Shown here piece after piece: positions 43,845 through 52,462 of a stretch of DNA of 64,000 bases. The position numbers and the translations under genes were made by a program. Each line of letters opens with the position of its first letter. Positions within the stretch are counted from its first letter, which is position 1. The stretch is taken from assembly GCF_030345095.1 (NCBI RefSeq), contig NZ_CP128360.1, positions 5,332,001 to 5,396,000 on the forward strand, read 5' to 3'. Source of the DNA: Solwaraspora sp. WMMA2056. Lineage in GTDB: Bacteria; Actinomycetota; Actinomycetes; Mycobacteriales; Micromonosporaceae. The notes beneath the pieces were generated by a model. It searched no databases and was not told where the DNA came from. It saw nothing but the letters and a program-made list of their open reading frames with translations.

Positions 43845-45503
43845 TCAGGCCGAGGCGCTCAGGTAGCGCAGCCGGGCCAGCCCGTCCATGGGCTGGACCC
43901 AGCCGGCGACCTGTTCGCGGACCGGCAGGTTGAAGTTGGGCTGGCAGAGGATGACCCACGGCACGTCGGCGGCGAGGATCTCCTGGACCCGCAGCCACAG
44001 TGCGTTGCGCTCGTTGGCGTCCACGATGGTGTGCGACCGCTCGTAGATCTCCTCCAGCTCCGGGTTGACGTAGTTGGAGTAGTTGAGGTTGGCGCCGTCG
44101 ACGAAGCTGGTGGCCAGCATGTACTCGACGTCGTTGACCCACAGCTGACCGGAGGTGATCTGCAGCGGGATGTTCTTCTGCTGCCGACGCTCGGCCAGGG
44201 TGGCCGGGTCCAGCGGGGTCAGTTCCAGTTCGATGCCGACCTTGCGGGCCTCGCTCTGGACCAGCACCGCGATCTGCTGCTGGGTGTCGTTGTCGGTGGC
44301 GTAGACCAGCTCGGAGGTGATCTGGTCGACCCCGGCGGCGGCGAGCGCGGCGCGGGCGGCGTCCGGGTCGTAGCCGTACGGGTACCCGCGCTCGTCGTAG
44401 CCGGGCATGTCCAGCGGCACGAGGCTCTTCGTCGGGCGGGCGTCGCCGCCGTACACGTTGTTGATGATCTGGTCGTACGGCACCGCGTGGGCCAGGGCCT
44501 TGCGCACGTCGACGTTGTCGAACGGCGCGGTGGTCACCGACATCTGGATGGCGACCTGCTCGTTGCTGGCCGCCGAGATGACCTTGATGCCGTCGGCGGA
44601 CTTGAGGTCGGCGATGTCGCGCTGGCTGATGCCCAGCGCCACGTCGATGTCACCGGCCTGCAGCTGCAGTCGCTGGTTGGCGGCGGCCGGCACCACCGAG
44701 ATCCGGATGGTCCCGGCCTGCGCCGGGTCCGGCCCGGGGTAGTTCTCGTTGGCGGTGAGCACGATCTCCTGGCCCTGCACGGCCCGTTCGACGTTGAAGT
44801 AGCCGCCGGTCGGGGCGTTGTTGGCGAACCACTCGGTGGCCCACGGGTCGGCGTCGGTGGCGTGCTTCTTCGCTTCCTCGGAGTCGAACACGTACAGCGA
44901 GATGGCCTGGATCTGTCGGGTCAGCGCGCTGGGGAAGGCCTGGGTGAACTCGACCGTGTAGTCGTCGACCACCCGGACCTGGTCCGGCTCGGTCAGCCCG
45001 ATCGTGCGGTAGATGCCGGCGACGTTGGCCTGGGCGGCGAAGGCGCGGTCCTTGGACCACTTGACGTCGGCGGCGGTCATCTCGTTGCCGCTGGCGAAGG
45101 TGACGCCCTGGCGCAGCTTGAGGGTCCAGACCGTCTGGTCGGCGTTGGGCTCGAACGACTCCGCGAAGGTCGCCACGATGTTCTCGGTGTCGAGGATCCG
45201 GGATCCGTCGGCCTCGGTCACCCCGTAGTCGATCATGTACGGGAAGACGTTCTTGTACAGCATCAGGGCGACCGGGTCGAAGCCCACGAAGTCCTGGTCC
45301 CAGCTGCTGAGGTAGCTGGAGACCGCGATGCGCAGGGTGTCGGTGCCGGTGCCCGGCGAGGCGTTGCCGGAGCTGTCGGTACGCGACCCGGAGGCGCAGG
45401 CACCGGTGGCGAACAGCAATGTGCCGATGCCGCCGAGCTGGAGCACCGACCGGCGGGAGAGGGCGGGCGAGGCGGATTCGCCACGCGGAGAGGTACCAGC
45501 CAT
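43845..45503 (-). CDS. ABC substrate-binding lipoprotein (DppA/OppA, SBP family 5)
   Basis: 552 residues with GGAGG eight bases before the ATG. 'LSRRSVLQLGGIGTLLFATGAC' region: twin-arginine-like export signal ending in a lipobox with Cys about residue 36. The mature protein has the SBP5 signature 'TVWTLKLRQGVTFASGNEMT' and 'AADVKWS', plus 'TAPFDNVDVRKALAHAV'. It should bind peptides, opines or another amide-type ligand at the outer face of the membrane. First gene of the long minus-strand operon; the promoter region upstream carries paired GTGAA repeats. Confidence 0.9.
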   Translation of the reverse strand: MAGTSPRGESASPALSRRSVLQLGGIGTLLFATGACASGSRTDSSGNASPGTGTDTLRIAVSSYLSSWDQDFVGFDPVALMLYKNVFPYMIDYGVTEADGSRILDTENIVATFAESFEPNADQTVWTLKLRQGVTFASGNEMTAADVKWSKDRAFAAQANVAGIYRTIGLTEPDQVRVVDDYTVEFTQAFPSALTRQIQAISLYVFDSEEAKKHATDADPWATEWFANNAPTGGYFNVERAVQGQEIVLTANENYPGPDPAQAGTIRISVVPAAANQRLQLQAGDIDVALGISQRDIADLKSADGIKVISAASNEQVAIQMSVTTAPFDNVDVRKALAHAVPYDQIINNVYGGDARPTKSLVPLDMPGYDERGYPYGYDPDAARAALAAAGVDQITSELVYATDNDTQQQIAVLVQSEARKVGIELELTPLDPATLAERRQQKNIPLQITSGQLWVNDVEYMLATSFVDGANLNYSNYVNPELEEIYERSHTIVDANERNALWLRVQEILAADVPWVILCQPNFNLPVREQVAGWVQPMDGLARLRYLSASA

Positions 45504-45887
45504 GGGAGAAGTCCTCCGTCGTCAACGGCGAGGGTTACCAGAGAAACTAGCGGTGACTGTGCGTGAAGCGTTCGGCGAGCTGGGTAGCGGAGTTCAACCA
45601 ACCACTCCCCGTGTTCTATCAGGCTGAACGCTAGTGAACAAGAGGTGAAACCCGTTCACCGCGACAATCACGCAACTGGCCACACGACAAGGCCGAATGG
45701 CCGAGCCACGCAGAAGCAACTTGTTCACGAGATTTCACACAGCTGATACATCAGATCCGACCACCGGGCCAGCGACCCGACGTGATCGACAAAAGTTGAT
45801 GCGGGGCCTAAGCTGCCAGACTGACCTCTGGTAGCGCTCCCACCGTCCGTAACCTGCCGGAGGCGCACCGAACAAGGAGGAAGTGGC
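45504..45887. promoter_or_regulatory. Divergent promoter region with repeated GTGAA half-sites
   Basis: 384 gene-free bases between the transporter operon (minus) and a lipoprotein gene (plus). GTGAACAAG at 45634-45642 is answered by its reverse complement CTTGTTCAC at 45720-45728. Each is accompanied by a second GTGAA (45645, and 45734-45738 on the other strand) about 10-11 bp away, so there are two inverted sites of tandem half-sites. A CebR-like box lies at 45829. No other gene is seen. Confidence 0.4.
45829..45842. promoter_or_regulatory. CebR/LacI-type operator-like palindrome
   Basis: TGGTAGCGCTCCCA differs at one position from the actinobacterial CebR box TGGGAGCGCTCCCA. It lies about 45 bases before the lipoprotein start. 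The regulator is not in the window. Confidence 0.4.
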
Positions 45888-46400
45888 ATGCGCCGCTGGA
45901 CCGCGAGCGTACTCATCGCAGTGGCCGCCCTGACGCTCACCGCCGGTTGCGGCACCGCGTCCGGCGGTACCCCGGGCACCCCGACGGCCCCGGCCGTCTC
46001 CGCGCCCGAGACCAGGGAACCGATCCAGGTCAACGTGGCCGACGCGCTCGGCGTCGCCCAGCAGGAGTTCAGTCTGATCGCCGGCGGCGACTGGTCCGGC
46101 GCGTGGCAGCTGTGGACCGAGGAGGCCAAGAAGTCCGTCCCGGATGAGGTCTTCGTCACCACCAACGAAGCCTGTCCGGTTCAGGACGGGGTCGAGTTCG
46201 AGCTCCAGGAGGTCAATCCGGTCAGCGAGACCGCGGTCGACCTCACCTGGCGACGCGACGACACCGTCGGCAACAGCTCGATGCGGCTGGAACAGGACAC
46301 CTGGCGGTTCGACCCGGGCGGCGGCATGCTCGTCGAGTACGCATCCGGTGCCGACGACGCGATCGCCAACCGTCAGGCCGCCGGCAACTGCCCGTCCTGA
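45888..46400 (+). CDS. Lipoprotein of unknown function
   Basis: 170 residues, ATG preceded by AAGGAGGAA. The signal peptide ends in the lipobox 'LTAGC'; a Thr/Pro/Ala-rich linker follows. The globular part ('GVAQQEFSLIAGGDWSGAWQ', 'WTEEAKKSVPDEVFV') has the look of an NTF2/DUF4878-like fold with one Cys pair ('NEACPV', 'AGNCPS'). Extracytoplasmic, anchored to the membrane. Possibly under the CebR-like box just upstream. Confidence 0.7.
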   Translation: MRRWTASVLIAVAALTLTAGCGTASGGTPGTPTAPAVSAPETREPIQVNVADALGVAQQEFSLIAGGDWSGAWQLWTEEAKKSVPDEVFVTTNEACPVQDGVEFELQEVNPVSETAVDLTWRRDDTVGNSSMRLEQDTWRFDPGGGMLVEYASGADDAIANRQAAGNCPS

Positions 46401-46411
46401 CCACCCCCGAA

Positions 46412-46441
46412 GGGCACCCTGCCGACATCCCCTGGGTGCCC
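46412..46441. terminator. Hairpin between convergent genes
   Basis: GGGCACCC (46412-46419) pairs with GGGTGCCC (46434-46441), 12 bases after the lipoprotein stop. Confidence 0.5.
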
Positions 46442-46514
46442 GGCGCACACGCGGATGCCCGGCCCCGCGCCGCGAAACGTCGGCGGCCGGAGGCCGGGCA
46501 CCCCACGGGTACGG

Positions 46515-46697
46515 CTACCGCCAGGCGCGGCGGCGCTTGTTCTGGTGCATCATGTCGCCGGCCCGGCGCAGCAGGTTCGAGGTGCGCGACGGACCCCGGC
46601 GCGACTCCACCACCGAACTGAGCTTGCGCGCGCCAGCCGCCGCCAACGGCACCGCGATCGCCACGACCGCCCAGCGCTTGATCATCCTGCCGACCAT
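46515..46697 (-). CDS. 60-residue basic membrane-associated protein
   Basis: ATG at 46697 is chosen over an in-frame ATG 60 bases earlier because GAAGGAGG stands just before it. 'MVGRMIKRWAVVAIAVPLAA' gives one membrane segment, followed by a basic tail ending 'MMHQNKRRRAWR'. Comparable short proteins are common in Micromonosporaceae; no function is known to me. Confidence 0.6.
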   Translation of the reverse strand: MVGRMIKRWAVVAIAVPLAAAGARKLSSVVESRRGPSRTSNLLRRAGDMMHQNKRRRAWR

Positions 46698-46822
46698 GGT
46701 CGCCTCCTTCGTCGCGACGGGGTGTCCGCCACGTGCTCTCGGCGAACTCATACCCATCGACCCGCCCCGGTACGCCTGCCCGACGCCAGCGGAGACGACG
46801 CCCGATCGCCAACCGCTCGTCG

Positions 46823-49018
46823 TCAGTCCGCCGCCGTCGGCATCCGCAGCGCCGTCGTCGGGGCGGTGCCGGCGCCGTCGGTGGTGATCAGGAACAGCTC
46901 CAGTTCGTTGCGGCCCGGCACGAACAGCTCCTCGTCCGGGATCAGCCCGACGAACCGCATCTGTCCCGCCCGGTCCCGGGCGGCCTGTACCACGGTGCCG
47001 ACCCGACCGTTGAGTGCGATCGCGATCGGCGCGCCGACCGGCACCGAGTCGGGCAGGGTGCCGTGCGCCAACGCCGGCAGCAGGCCGCTGTCCGGGTCGA
47101 CGTCGCCGTACGCAGGCAGGTTCGCCACAGTCGCCGGCGGCCCGGTACCGGTCACCGTGAGATCGTCGACCGAGGTGCCGATCAGCTCGGCGGCCGGTAA
47201 CGGCGGCCAGACGGGCCGAGCGCTGCTGCCCGCTCGTACGGTGGCGAACAGGGTCGGTCCGTCCATCGTCATCGGCTGCCCCGGCTGCTGGTCGAACCGC
47301 TTGTCGGTGGTCTCGCGCTGCTCGCGCAGCGCCGAGATTCCGTCGGTGCGCCAGGGCACCTCGATGCCGGCGTGGTCGGCGACGGTGGGCAGCAGGTCGA
47401 CGTGTTCCCAGTTGCGGTCGTCGACGCGGCCGGCCCGCTGACCCGGTTCCTTGACGAACAGCGGCACCCAGGCGAGTTCGGGCGCTGCCCGGAACTCGGC
47501 GTCCATCTCGCGGCCGGCGACGCCCTCGGTGAAGCTGCCGCCGTGGTCGGCGGTCACCACGATCAGCGCGTCGTCGTAGAGCCCGGACTCACGCAGGGTC
47601 CGCATCGCCTCACCGATCAGTACGTCGGTGTAGCCGACCTGCTCGATGTGCCGTTGATGGGTCAGTCGGGCCCACCAGGTGCCGTCCCAGGGCAGGCCGG
47701 CGGGGCCGTGGTAGCGGGTTCCCGACGGCAGGTACGTCCACGGCGAGTGCGGCATCAGCAGATGCAGGAAGTGCAGCGTCGGATCCTCCTGCGGACGCAA
47801 CGAGGTGAGAAACTCGGTGAACCGGGCCGGCTGGTTCTCCGACAGCCGGCTCATCCGGAACTCCGGGCCGGTCTCCGGAGCCTTGTCGTTGGCCCGGATG
47901 TCGTCGGCGACGGTCGGCTCCCGGAAGCTGTCGGCCGGGTCCACCAGCGAATCGGTCGGTGAGACCAGTTGGCCGTACAGGGTGGCGGTCTCCCGCAGCA
48001 TGACCGGCAGGCTCCCCCGCGCCTGCCCCGGCCGGCCCCGGCAGTGTTCCGGAGGGCACAGCTGGGTGACGTTCTCCCACGCCTCGATCTGGTACTGCGG
48101 GCCGAGGAGGGTGAACAGGTTCTCCGGGTGCTGCGAGTAGTGCGGGGTGACCTCGCCGGTCGGGTACCGACCGGTCAGCATTGCCGGTACGGCGGAGACC
48201 GTCTTGCCGCTGACCGCCGTCGCGTTGCGGTACCAGGTGGCGTCCGCCGCGAACTCGGCGAAGTGCGGCACCCTGTCGGCGTCGAGTTCACCCCGTTCGT
48301 CGAGCAGCGAGATCAGCGGGAACTCGTCCAGAAGGATGATCACGACCGGTGGGTGCGGGCCGATGCTGCGACCGGCCGTGCTCGACGCCTCGCCGCCGAG
48401 CAGCACCGCCGACGACGGCGACGCGAGGGCGAACAGCAGGACGAACACCAACGGCCCGACCGCCGCGACCCGCAGCACCTGTGCGGTCACGGTGAACCGT
48501 GCGTACGCCACGACCACCGCCACCGCCACCGCCGTGGCGGCTGCCAGCAGCAGCGGGCCACGCAGGCCGGTGAGCGACTTGCCGACCTGGACCGCCAGCA
48601 GCGTGCCGAGCCCGCCGAGCAGCAACAGGTGGGTCCACCGACCGGCGGCCGCGCCGGCCAGGCCGGCCAGCCGTTCGACGCCCCACAGCACCAGCGGCGG
48701 GCCGAGGGCCACGATCGTCACCAGGGTGAGCACCGCAGGGACGCCCGCGCCGTGGAAGAAGAAGAAATCCGGGCTGCGGCCGATGACGTCGAGCAGTGGC
48801 TGGGTGACGGCCAACCCGCTGAGCGCGGTCAGCTCCAGCAGGCTGTGCCAGGCCGGTCGGCGGCTGGAATCACCAGTCCGCTGGACGGAAGCACCGGTCG
48901 AGCGTGCCGGGTCACCGGCCGGCTCCGTCGGGTCATCCGCCAGCTTCGCTGAGTCACCTAGCGGCGGGGCCGGCGGATCGGTCACGCTGGTACGGTCGTC
49001 AGGCTCCGGCTCGGTCAC
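46823..49018 (-). CDS. Membrane sulfatase / LTA-synthase-like alkaline phosphatase superfamily protein
   Basis: 731 residues, GTG start with AGGAG. After a polar N-terminus come about five transmembrane helices (residues about 60-220), then an extracellular sulfatase domain: 'VVIILLDEFPLISLLD' (metal Asp), 'TAVSGKTVSAVPAMLTGRYP' with the likely Thr/Ser nucleophile, 'LHFLHLLMPHSPWTYLP' and 'ALIVVTADHGGSFTEG' (metal D-H). The topology is that of lipoteichoic acid synthases and phosphoglycerol or phosphoethanolamine transferases. It may modify cell-envelope glycans; the donor and acceptor are not readable. Confidence 0.85.
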   Translation of the reverse strand: MTEPEPDDRTSVTDPPAPPLGDSAKLADDPTEPAGDPARSTGASVQRTGDSSRRPAWHSLLELTALSGLAVTQPLLDVIGRSPDFFFFHGAGVPAVLTLVTIVALGPPLVLWGVERLAGLAGAAAGRWTHLLLLGGLGTLLAVQVGKSLTGLRGPLLLAAATAVAVAVVVAYARFTVTAQVLRVAAVGPLVFVLLFALASPSSAVLLGGEASSTAGRSIGPHPPVVIILLDEFPLISLLDERGELDADRVPHFAEFAADATWYRNATAVSGKTVSAVPAMLTGRYPTGEVTPHYSQHPENLFTLLGPQYQIEAWENVTQLCPPEHCRGRPGQARGSLPVMLRETATLYGQLVSPTDSLVDPADSFREPTVADDIRANDKAPETGPEFRMSRLSENQPARFTEFLTSLRPQEDPTLHFLHLLMPHSPWTYLPSGTRYHGPAGLPWDGTWWARLTHQRHIEQVGYTDVLIGEAMRTLRESGLYDDALIVVTADHGGSFTEGVAGREMDAEFRAAPELAWVPLFVKEPGQRAGRVDDRNWEHVDLLPTVADHAGIEVPWRTDGISALREQRETTDKRFDQQPGQPMTMDGPTLFATVRAGSSARPVWPPLPAAELIGTSVDDLTVTGTGPPATVANLPAYGDVDPDSGLLPALAHGTLPDSVPVGAPIAIALNGRVGTVVQAARDRAGQMRFVGLIPDEELFVPGRNELELFLITTDGAGTAPTTALRMPTAAD

Positions 49019-49329
49019 GGTGCACTCCTATCACACCCGCCCCGACCACCCGACGGCACACTGTCGCATACCTGACCAGGAGCGCACCTCGCCACAGGAA
49101 CCCTTTTCGGCAAAGGAACTTAACATCTATGAAACTAGATTAACCCTCACCATCGTGGCATGATCATCCGAAAGTCATCTTTCGCTTCCATGGAGTCACC
49201 ATCACGCCGGCTTGACCCAGCAGTCAGGTGACGGACGAGACCACGTACAGGTGATCGAATGCCCAACGCGTCAGCCCTGCGCTCGGCGCACCCCCGCCAG
49301 GCGACCCGCCACGCCCCCGGGACCGTCTG
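49019..49329. other. Intergenic region between sulfatase and terpene synthase genes
   Basis: 311 bases with a locally AT-rich core near 49100-49190 that probably holds the divergent promoters. No convincing gene; a 14-codon frame on the minus strand was rejected for lack of a ribosome site. Confidence 0.5.
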
Positions 49330-50235
49330 ATGCGGACGGTCTCCTCGTCGGCCGGCGAGGCCCTGCAGTCCGCCGCGGAGCAGGGCAGGATCTGCGCCAT
49401 CGCGACCGCCGGTCACCGCGACCTGGCGACCCGCGCCACGACATACCCGGAGCTGCTGCCCCACCGGCCGTTCGACCCGTCGGTCTTCGCGGCGGTCGCG
49501 ATGGCCACCGCGTTCGCCGCCCCGTGGTGCACCCCGGAGCAGCTGCGGTCAGCCAACCGGGCCACCATCTGGGGGTACGCGGCGCACTGGCGGATCCGGC
49601 ACACCGGGTCCGACGACGACGTCATCGTCCTGATCGACCGCTGCCGGGCCGTCGCGCACGGGGCACCCGCCGGACAGCACGACGACCTCGGCCGGTTCCT
49701 CGCCGAAATCGTCGCCGAGCTCACCCCGTCACCTGCCTTCGCCGCCCGACGTGGCCTGTGGTGGGCCGAGCTGGAACGGATGTTGACCGCCCTGCACCGC
49801 GAATGGCGCTGGCGGGCCGCCCAGCGGGCCGAGCCGGCCGGTCACCGACCCAGCCTGCACGAGTACCTCGACAACGCCGCGACCATCGGCACCACCTTCG
49901 TCGACCTCACCCACTGGCTCCGGTTGGGCGACGGTCCGGCCATCGCCCACCTGCACGAGCTGATCACCGTCAGCCGCGAGGTCCAGCGGGTGCTGCGGCT
50001 GGTCGCCGACCTCGCCGCGCCACCCGGGCGGGACAGCGCGTCCGGCGGACTCGACACCCTCCTGGCGGCCGACCGGATCACCCTGCAGGAGCAGATCGGC
50101 CACCTCGTCGACCGCTGCCGGGAGCTGCTGCGTCCGCTGGAGGTCCGCTGTCCGCACCACGCCAGCTACCTGTCGCGCCAACTCGGCTTCAGCAGCGGCT
50201 TCCACCGGATCACCGACCTCTGGGGTGGACTGTGA
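49330..50235 (+). CDS. Class I terpene synthase family protein
   Basis: 301 residues, all-helical. 'FDPSVFAAVAMATAFAAPWC' resembles the helix before the aspartate-rich motif; 'GSDDDVIVLIDRCRAVAHG' gives a DD-rich metal site, although shifted from the canonical DDxxD spacing. 'EWRWRAAQRAEPAGHRPSLH' with 'EYLDNAATIGTTFVDL' is the conserved bacterial terpene synthase segment (E..R...PSxxEYxxxR..TIG). I do not see a clean NSE triad; 'ELITVSREVQRVL' sits where it should be. It overlaps the following gene by GTGA, so the pair acts together, probably as a small diterpene-type pathway. Confidence 0.7.
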   Translation: MRTVSSSAGEALQSAAEQGRICAIATAGHRDLATRATTYPELLPHRPFDPSVFAAVAMATAFAAPWCTPEQLRSANRATIWGYAAHWRIRHTGSDDDVIVLIDRCRAVAHGAPAGQHDDLGRFLAEIVAELTPSPAFAARRGLWWAELERMLTALHREWRWRAAQRAEPAGHRPSLHEYLDNAATIGTTFVDLTHWLRLGDGPAIAHLHELITVSREVQRVLRLVADLAAPPGRDSASGGLDTLLAADRITLQEQIGHLVDRCRELLRPLEVRCPHHASYLSRQLGFSSGFHRITDLWGGL

Positions 50236-51227
50236 CCATCACCGACATCTGGCCCGGCACCCTCACCCGGCTGTCACACCCCCCGCGCCGTCGGCAACCG
50301 ACCCCACTCGACCACGACTGGACCCGGCCGGCCCAGGATCTCGTCGACCAGCTGCTCACGACGGCCGGACCGGGCGACGAGGTGGCCGCCGCCGTCGAGC
50401 GCGCCCGGGTGCTGAGCACCCTGCTGCGGGTGGACCTGACGATCCTGGTCGCGCCGGAGCTGATCGATTCGCTCCAGGCCGCGGTACGGCCGAGCGGGCC
50501 CGCCAATCCGACGGCACCGGGCCCGTCGACAGGACAGGCACCGGACCCGTCCGGACGGCAGGCGGCGGCAGACGTCGGCGCCACCGCGCTGATCTCGTAC
50601 GCCCTTGCGCTGCTCGGCCGCCCCACGGACCCGACGACGCTGCTCGACCACGCGACGACGCTGCGCGACCAGCGCGCCGACCCGCCCGCGCCGGTGACCG
50701 CCCAGGCGTACCTGCTCGAGGCGCTCGCCGCCGGCGACGCCGGCAGGCGTTACGGCGATGTGATGGCGGCCCGACGTACCGTCAGCGCCCGCCTCTGCGA
50801 CCAGCAGCTCCCCGACGGGTCCTGGCCCGGCCGGCCCGCCGACTCGCCCTACGCCACCACAGCCTGCTGTGCACTGGCGCTGCAGGAGGCCGGCCTGGGC
50901 GCCCGTGCCTCCGCCGCGGTGCTGCGCGCCGTCGACTGGGTGCTGCGTACTCAACGGACCGACGGATCCTGGGGGCGCTGGTCAGGCACCGCCGAGGAGA
51001 CCGGGTACGCGCTGCAGGTGCTGCTGGCCACCACCGACCCGCCCAGTGCCCGGATGGCGCAGGCGGCCGACCGCGGCCGCACCCACCTTGGCACACCGGA
51101 CAGCCGGTGGCCGGACCCCCGGCCCGACACGGTCGGCGGTGGGCCGGGCCGGTCGGGGCGCGTCGTGCGGGCCGGCATCGTCGCCGCCGGGCATCTCGCC
51201 CGACAGGTGGCCGACGGCGAGGGGTGA
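50232..51227 (+). CDS. Prenyltransferase/squalene-oxidase repeat protein (class II terpene cyclase-like)
   Basis: 331 residues, GTG start overlapping the stop of the terpene synthase. It has alpha-alpha barrel repeats with QW-like motifs: 'LCDQQLPDGSWPGRPADSPY', 'TTACCALALQEAGL', 'LRTQRTDGSWGRWSGTAEET' and 'GYALQVLLA'. This is the beta/gamma-type fold of squalene-hopene and labdane cyclases, but it is shorter than the usual 500 or so residues of bacterial class II diterpene cyclases, and I find no clear DxDD acid motif. It may be a minimal cyclase or a binding partner. Confidence 0.7.
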   Translation: MTITDIWPGTLTRLSHPPRRRQPTPLDHDWTRPAQDLVDQLLTTAGPGDEVAAAVERARVLSTLLRVDLTILVAPELIDSLQAAVRPSGPANPTAPGPSTGQAPDPSGRQAAADVGATALISYALALLGRPTDPTTLLDHATTLRDQRADPPAPVTAQAYLLEALAAGDAGRRYGDVMAARRTVSARLCDQQLPDGSWPGRPADSPYATTACCALALQEAGLGARASAAVLRAVDWVLRTQRTDGSWGRWSGTAEETGYALQVLLATTDPPSARMAQAADRGRTHLGTPDSRWPDPRPDTVGGGPGRSGRVVRAGIVAAGHLARQVADGEG

Positions 51228-51340
51228 CCGCGCTCGTGCCGGCCCCGGGGGCGCTGGCCACCGCCGGACCTTGACCAACGACACAGGCCGGCGGGACCTC
51301 CGGCCCTGTCCCGGGTGTCCGCCAGTGCCTGATCCTTGAC

Positions 51341-51365
51341 GTGTCGGTAGAACCGGTACCGACAC
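51341..51365. promoter_or_regulatory. Palindrome overlapping the DoxX promoter
   Basis: GTGTCGGTA (51341-51349) and TACCGACAC (51357-51365) form a perfect 9-bp inverted repeat. TTGACG at 51336-51341 could be a -35 box, so a repressor bound here would block transcription of the gene starting at 51397. Confidence 0.45.
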
Positions 51366-51396
51366 CGACATCGATCAGACAGGGGAGGGGATCGAG

Positions 51397-51945
51397 ATGG
51401 CGGCACACACCACTCACCCGGCAACAGTCAGCGGGCGCGACCAGTCCACCACCGCTACGGCACCCCGATTCGGCACCGCGATCTGGGCGGTGGCCAGAAT
51501 TGCCCTGGGATTCATCTTTCTCTGGGCCTTCCTCGACAAGCTCTTCGGCCTGGGCAAGGCCACCCCGAGCGAGCGGGCCTGGCTCAACGGCGGCTCGCCC
51601 ACGACCGGCTACCTGAGCAACGTGGAAGGTCCGTTCGGCGGCTTCTTCGGCGGTATGGCGGGCCAGGCCTGGGCGGACTGGCTGTTCATGGCCGGGCTGG
51701 CCGGCATCGGCGTCGCGCTGATCCTGGGCATCGGAATGTGGATCGCCGCAGTCTCCGGCTCGCTGCTGCTGGGCCTCATGTGGTTGGCGGCGCTGCCGAT
51801 CGCGAACAATCCGTTCCTCGACGACCACCTGGTGTACGGCCTGGTGCTGCTGGGGCTGGCAGCCACCGGCGCGGGCCTGCGCTACAGCCTCGCCGGCTGG
51901 TGGACGAGCCTGGCGATCGTGCGGCGCAACGCCTGGCTACGCTGA
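51397..51945 (+). CDS. DoxX-family membrane protein
   Basis: 182 residues, ATG with GGGGAGGGG upstream. Four transmembrane helices: 'AVARIALGFIFLWAFLDKLF' (the DoxX signature with the family's 'FxWAFxDKLFG'), 'WADWLFMAGLAGIGVALILG', 'VSGSLLLGLMWLAALPIANN' and 'LVYGLVLLGLAATGAGLRYS'. DoxX relatives are quinone-linked sulfur or thiol oxidoreductase subunits, or stress-related membrane proteins. No partner subunit is adjacent. Confidence 0.8.
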   Translation: MAAHTTHPATVSGRDQSTTATAPRFGTAIWAVARIALGFIFLWAFLDKLFGLGKATPSERAWLNGGSPTTGYLSNVEGPFGGFFGGMAGQAWADWLFMAGLAGIGVALILGIGMWIAAVSGSLLLGLMWLAALPIANNPFLDDHLVYGLVLLGLAATGAGLRYSLAGWWTSLAIVRRNAWLR

Positions 51946-51960
51946 CCGACTGGCCCCGTC

Positions 51961-51991
51961 GTGGCCCCGCTGACCTGGTCAGCGGGGCCAC
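51961..51991 (+). terminator. Hairpin terminator after DoxX
   Basis: 15-bp inverted repeat (51961-51975 with 51977-51991) 15 bases beyond the stop. With only one base between the arms the real loop must open a few pairs. No T-run. Confidence 0.65.
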
Positions 51992-52462
51992 GACTCGTTG
52001 CGGGCGCCGGACCTGATCATCCGGAATGCACATGAGCGCCGGCCTCGGGCAAATGCTCGAGGCCGGCACCCACGTCCATCAAACGGCAGCTACCGAGCGT
52101 CCGAACCGGACACTCACCGCCCTGAGCGGTCGTCGCCTGAACCAGGCGAGCATCACTGCACCTCTATGCTAGACAGGCGGGCCGCCGCCGGTAATGGTTT
52201 GTGGGCCATCCCACGTCGACGACCGGCAGGCCGGTGCGTCCGGCCGCGATCACCCGGCCGGCGTCCGCATTGCCCGGCCAAGTCGAGGGATTCACCCCCG
52301 GGCACCGGCCCTGGCCAGCGGTAAATGCCGCCCGGAACGAGATCGATGCGGGCCCGGACGGCGACCGACGGACCACGGACAATGACGGAAGTGTTGCGGA
52401 TTGGCATGGCAATGCGTCAGACTCAATTCCGAACACGGCCGTATCCCGAGGAGTGAGCACCT
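51992..52462. other. Gene-free region upstream of lsr2
   Basis: About 470 bases without a convincing gene. A second perfect 10-bp hairpin lies at 52038-52067. TATGCT near 52166 could be a -10 box. The long leader suggests that transcription of lsr2 starts well upstream. Confidence 0.45.

Noticed and set aside
49147-49464. Minus-strand frame ending in a short peptide MEAKDDFRMIMPRW, a possible RiPP precursor beside the terpene genes
   Set aside because: No ribosome site before the short start and no modifying enzyme nearby; the longer frame is antisense to the terpene synthase.
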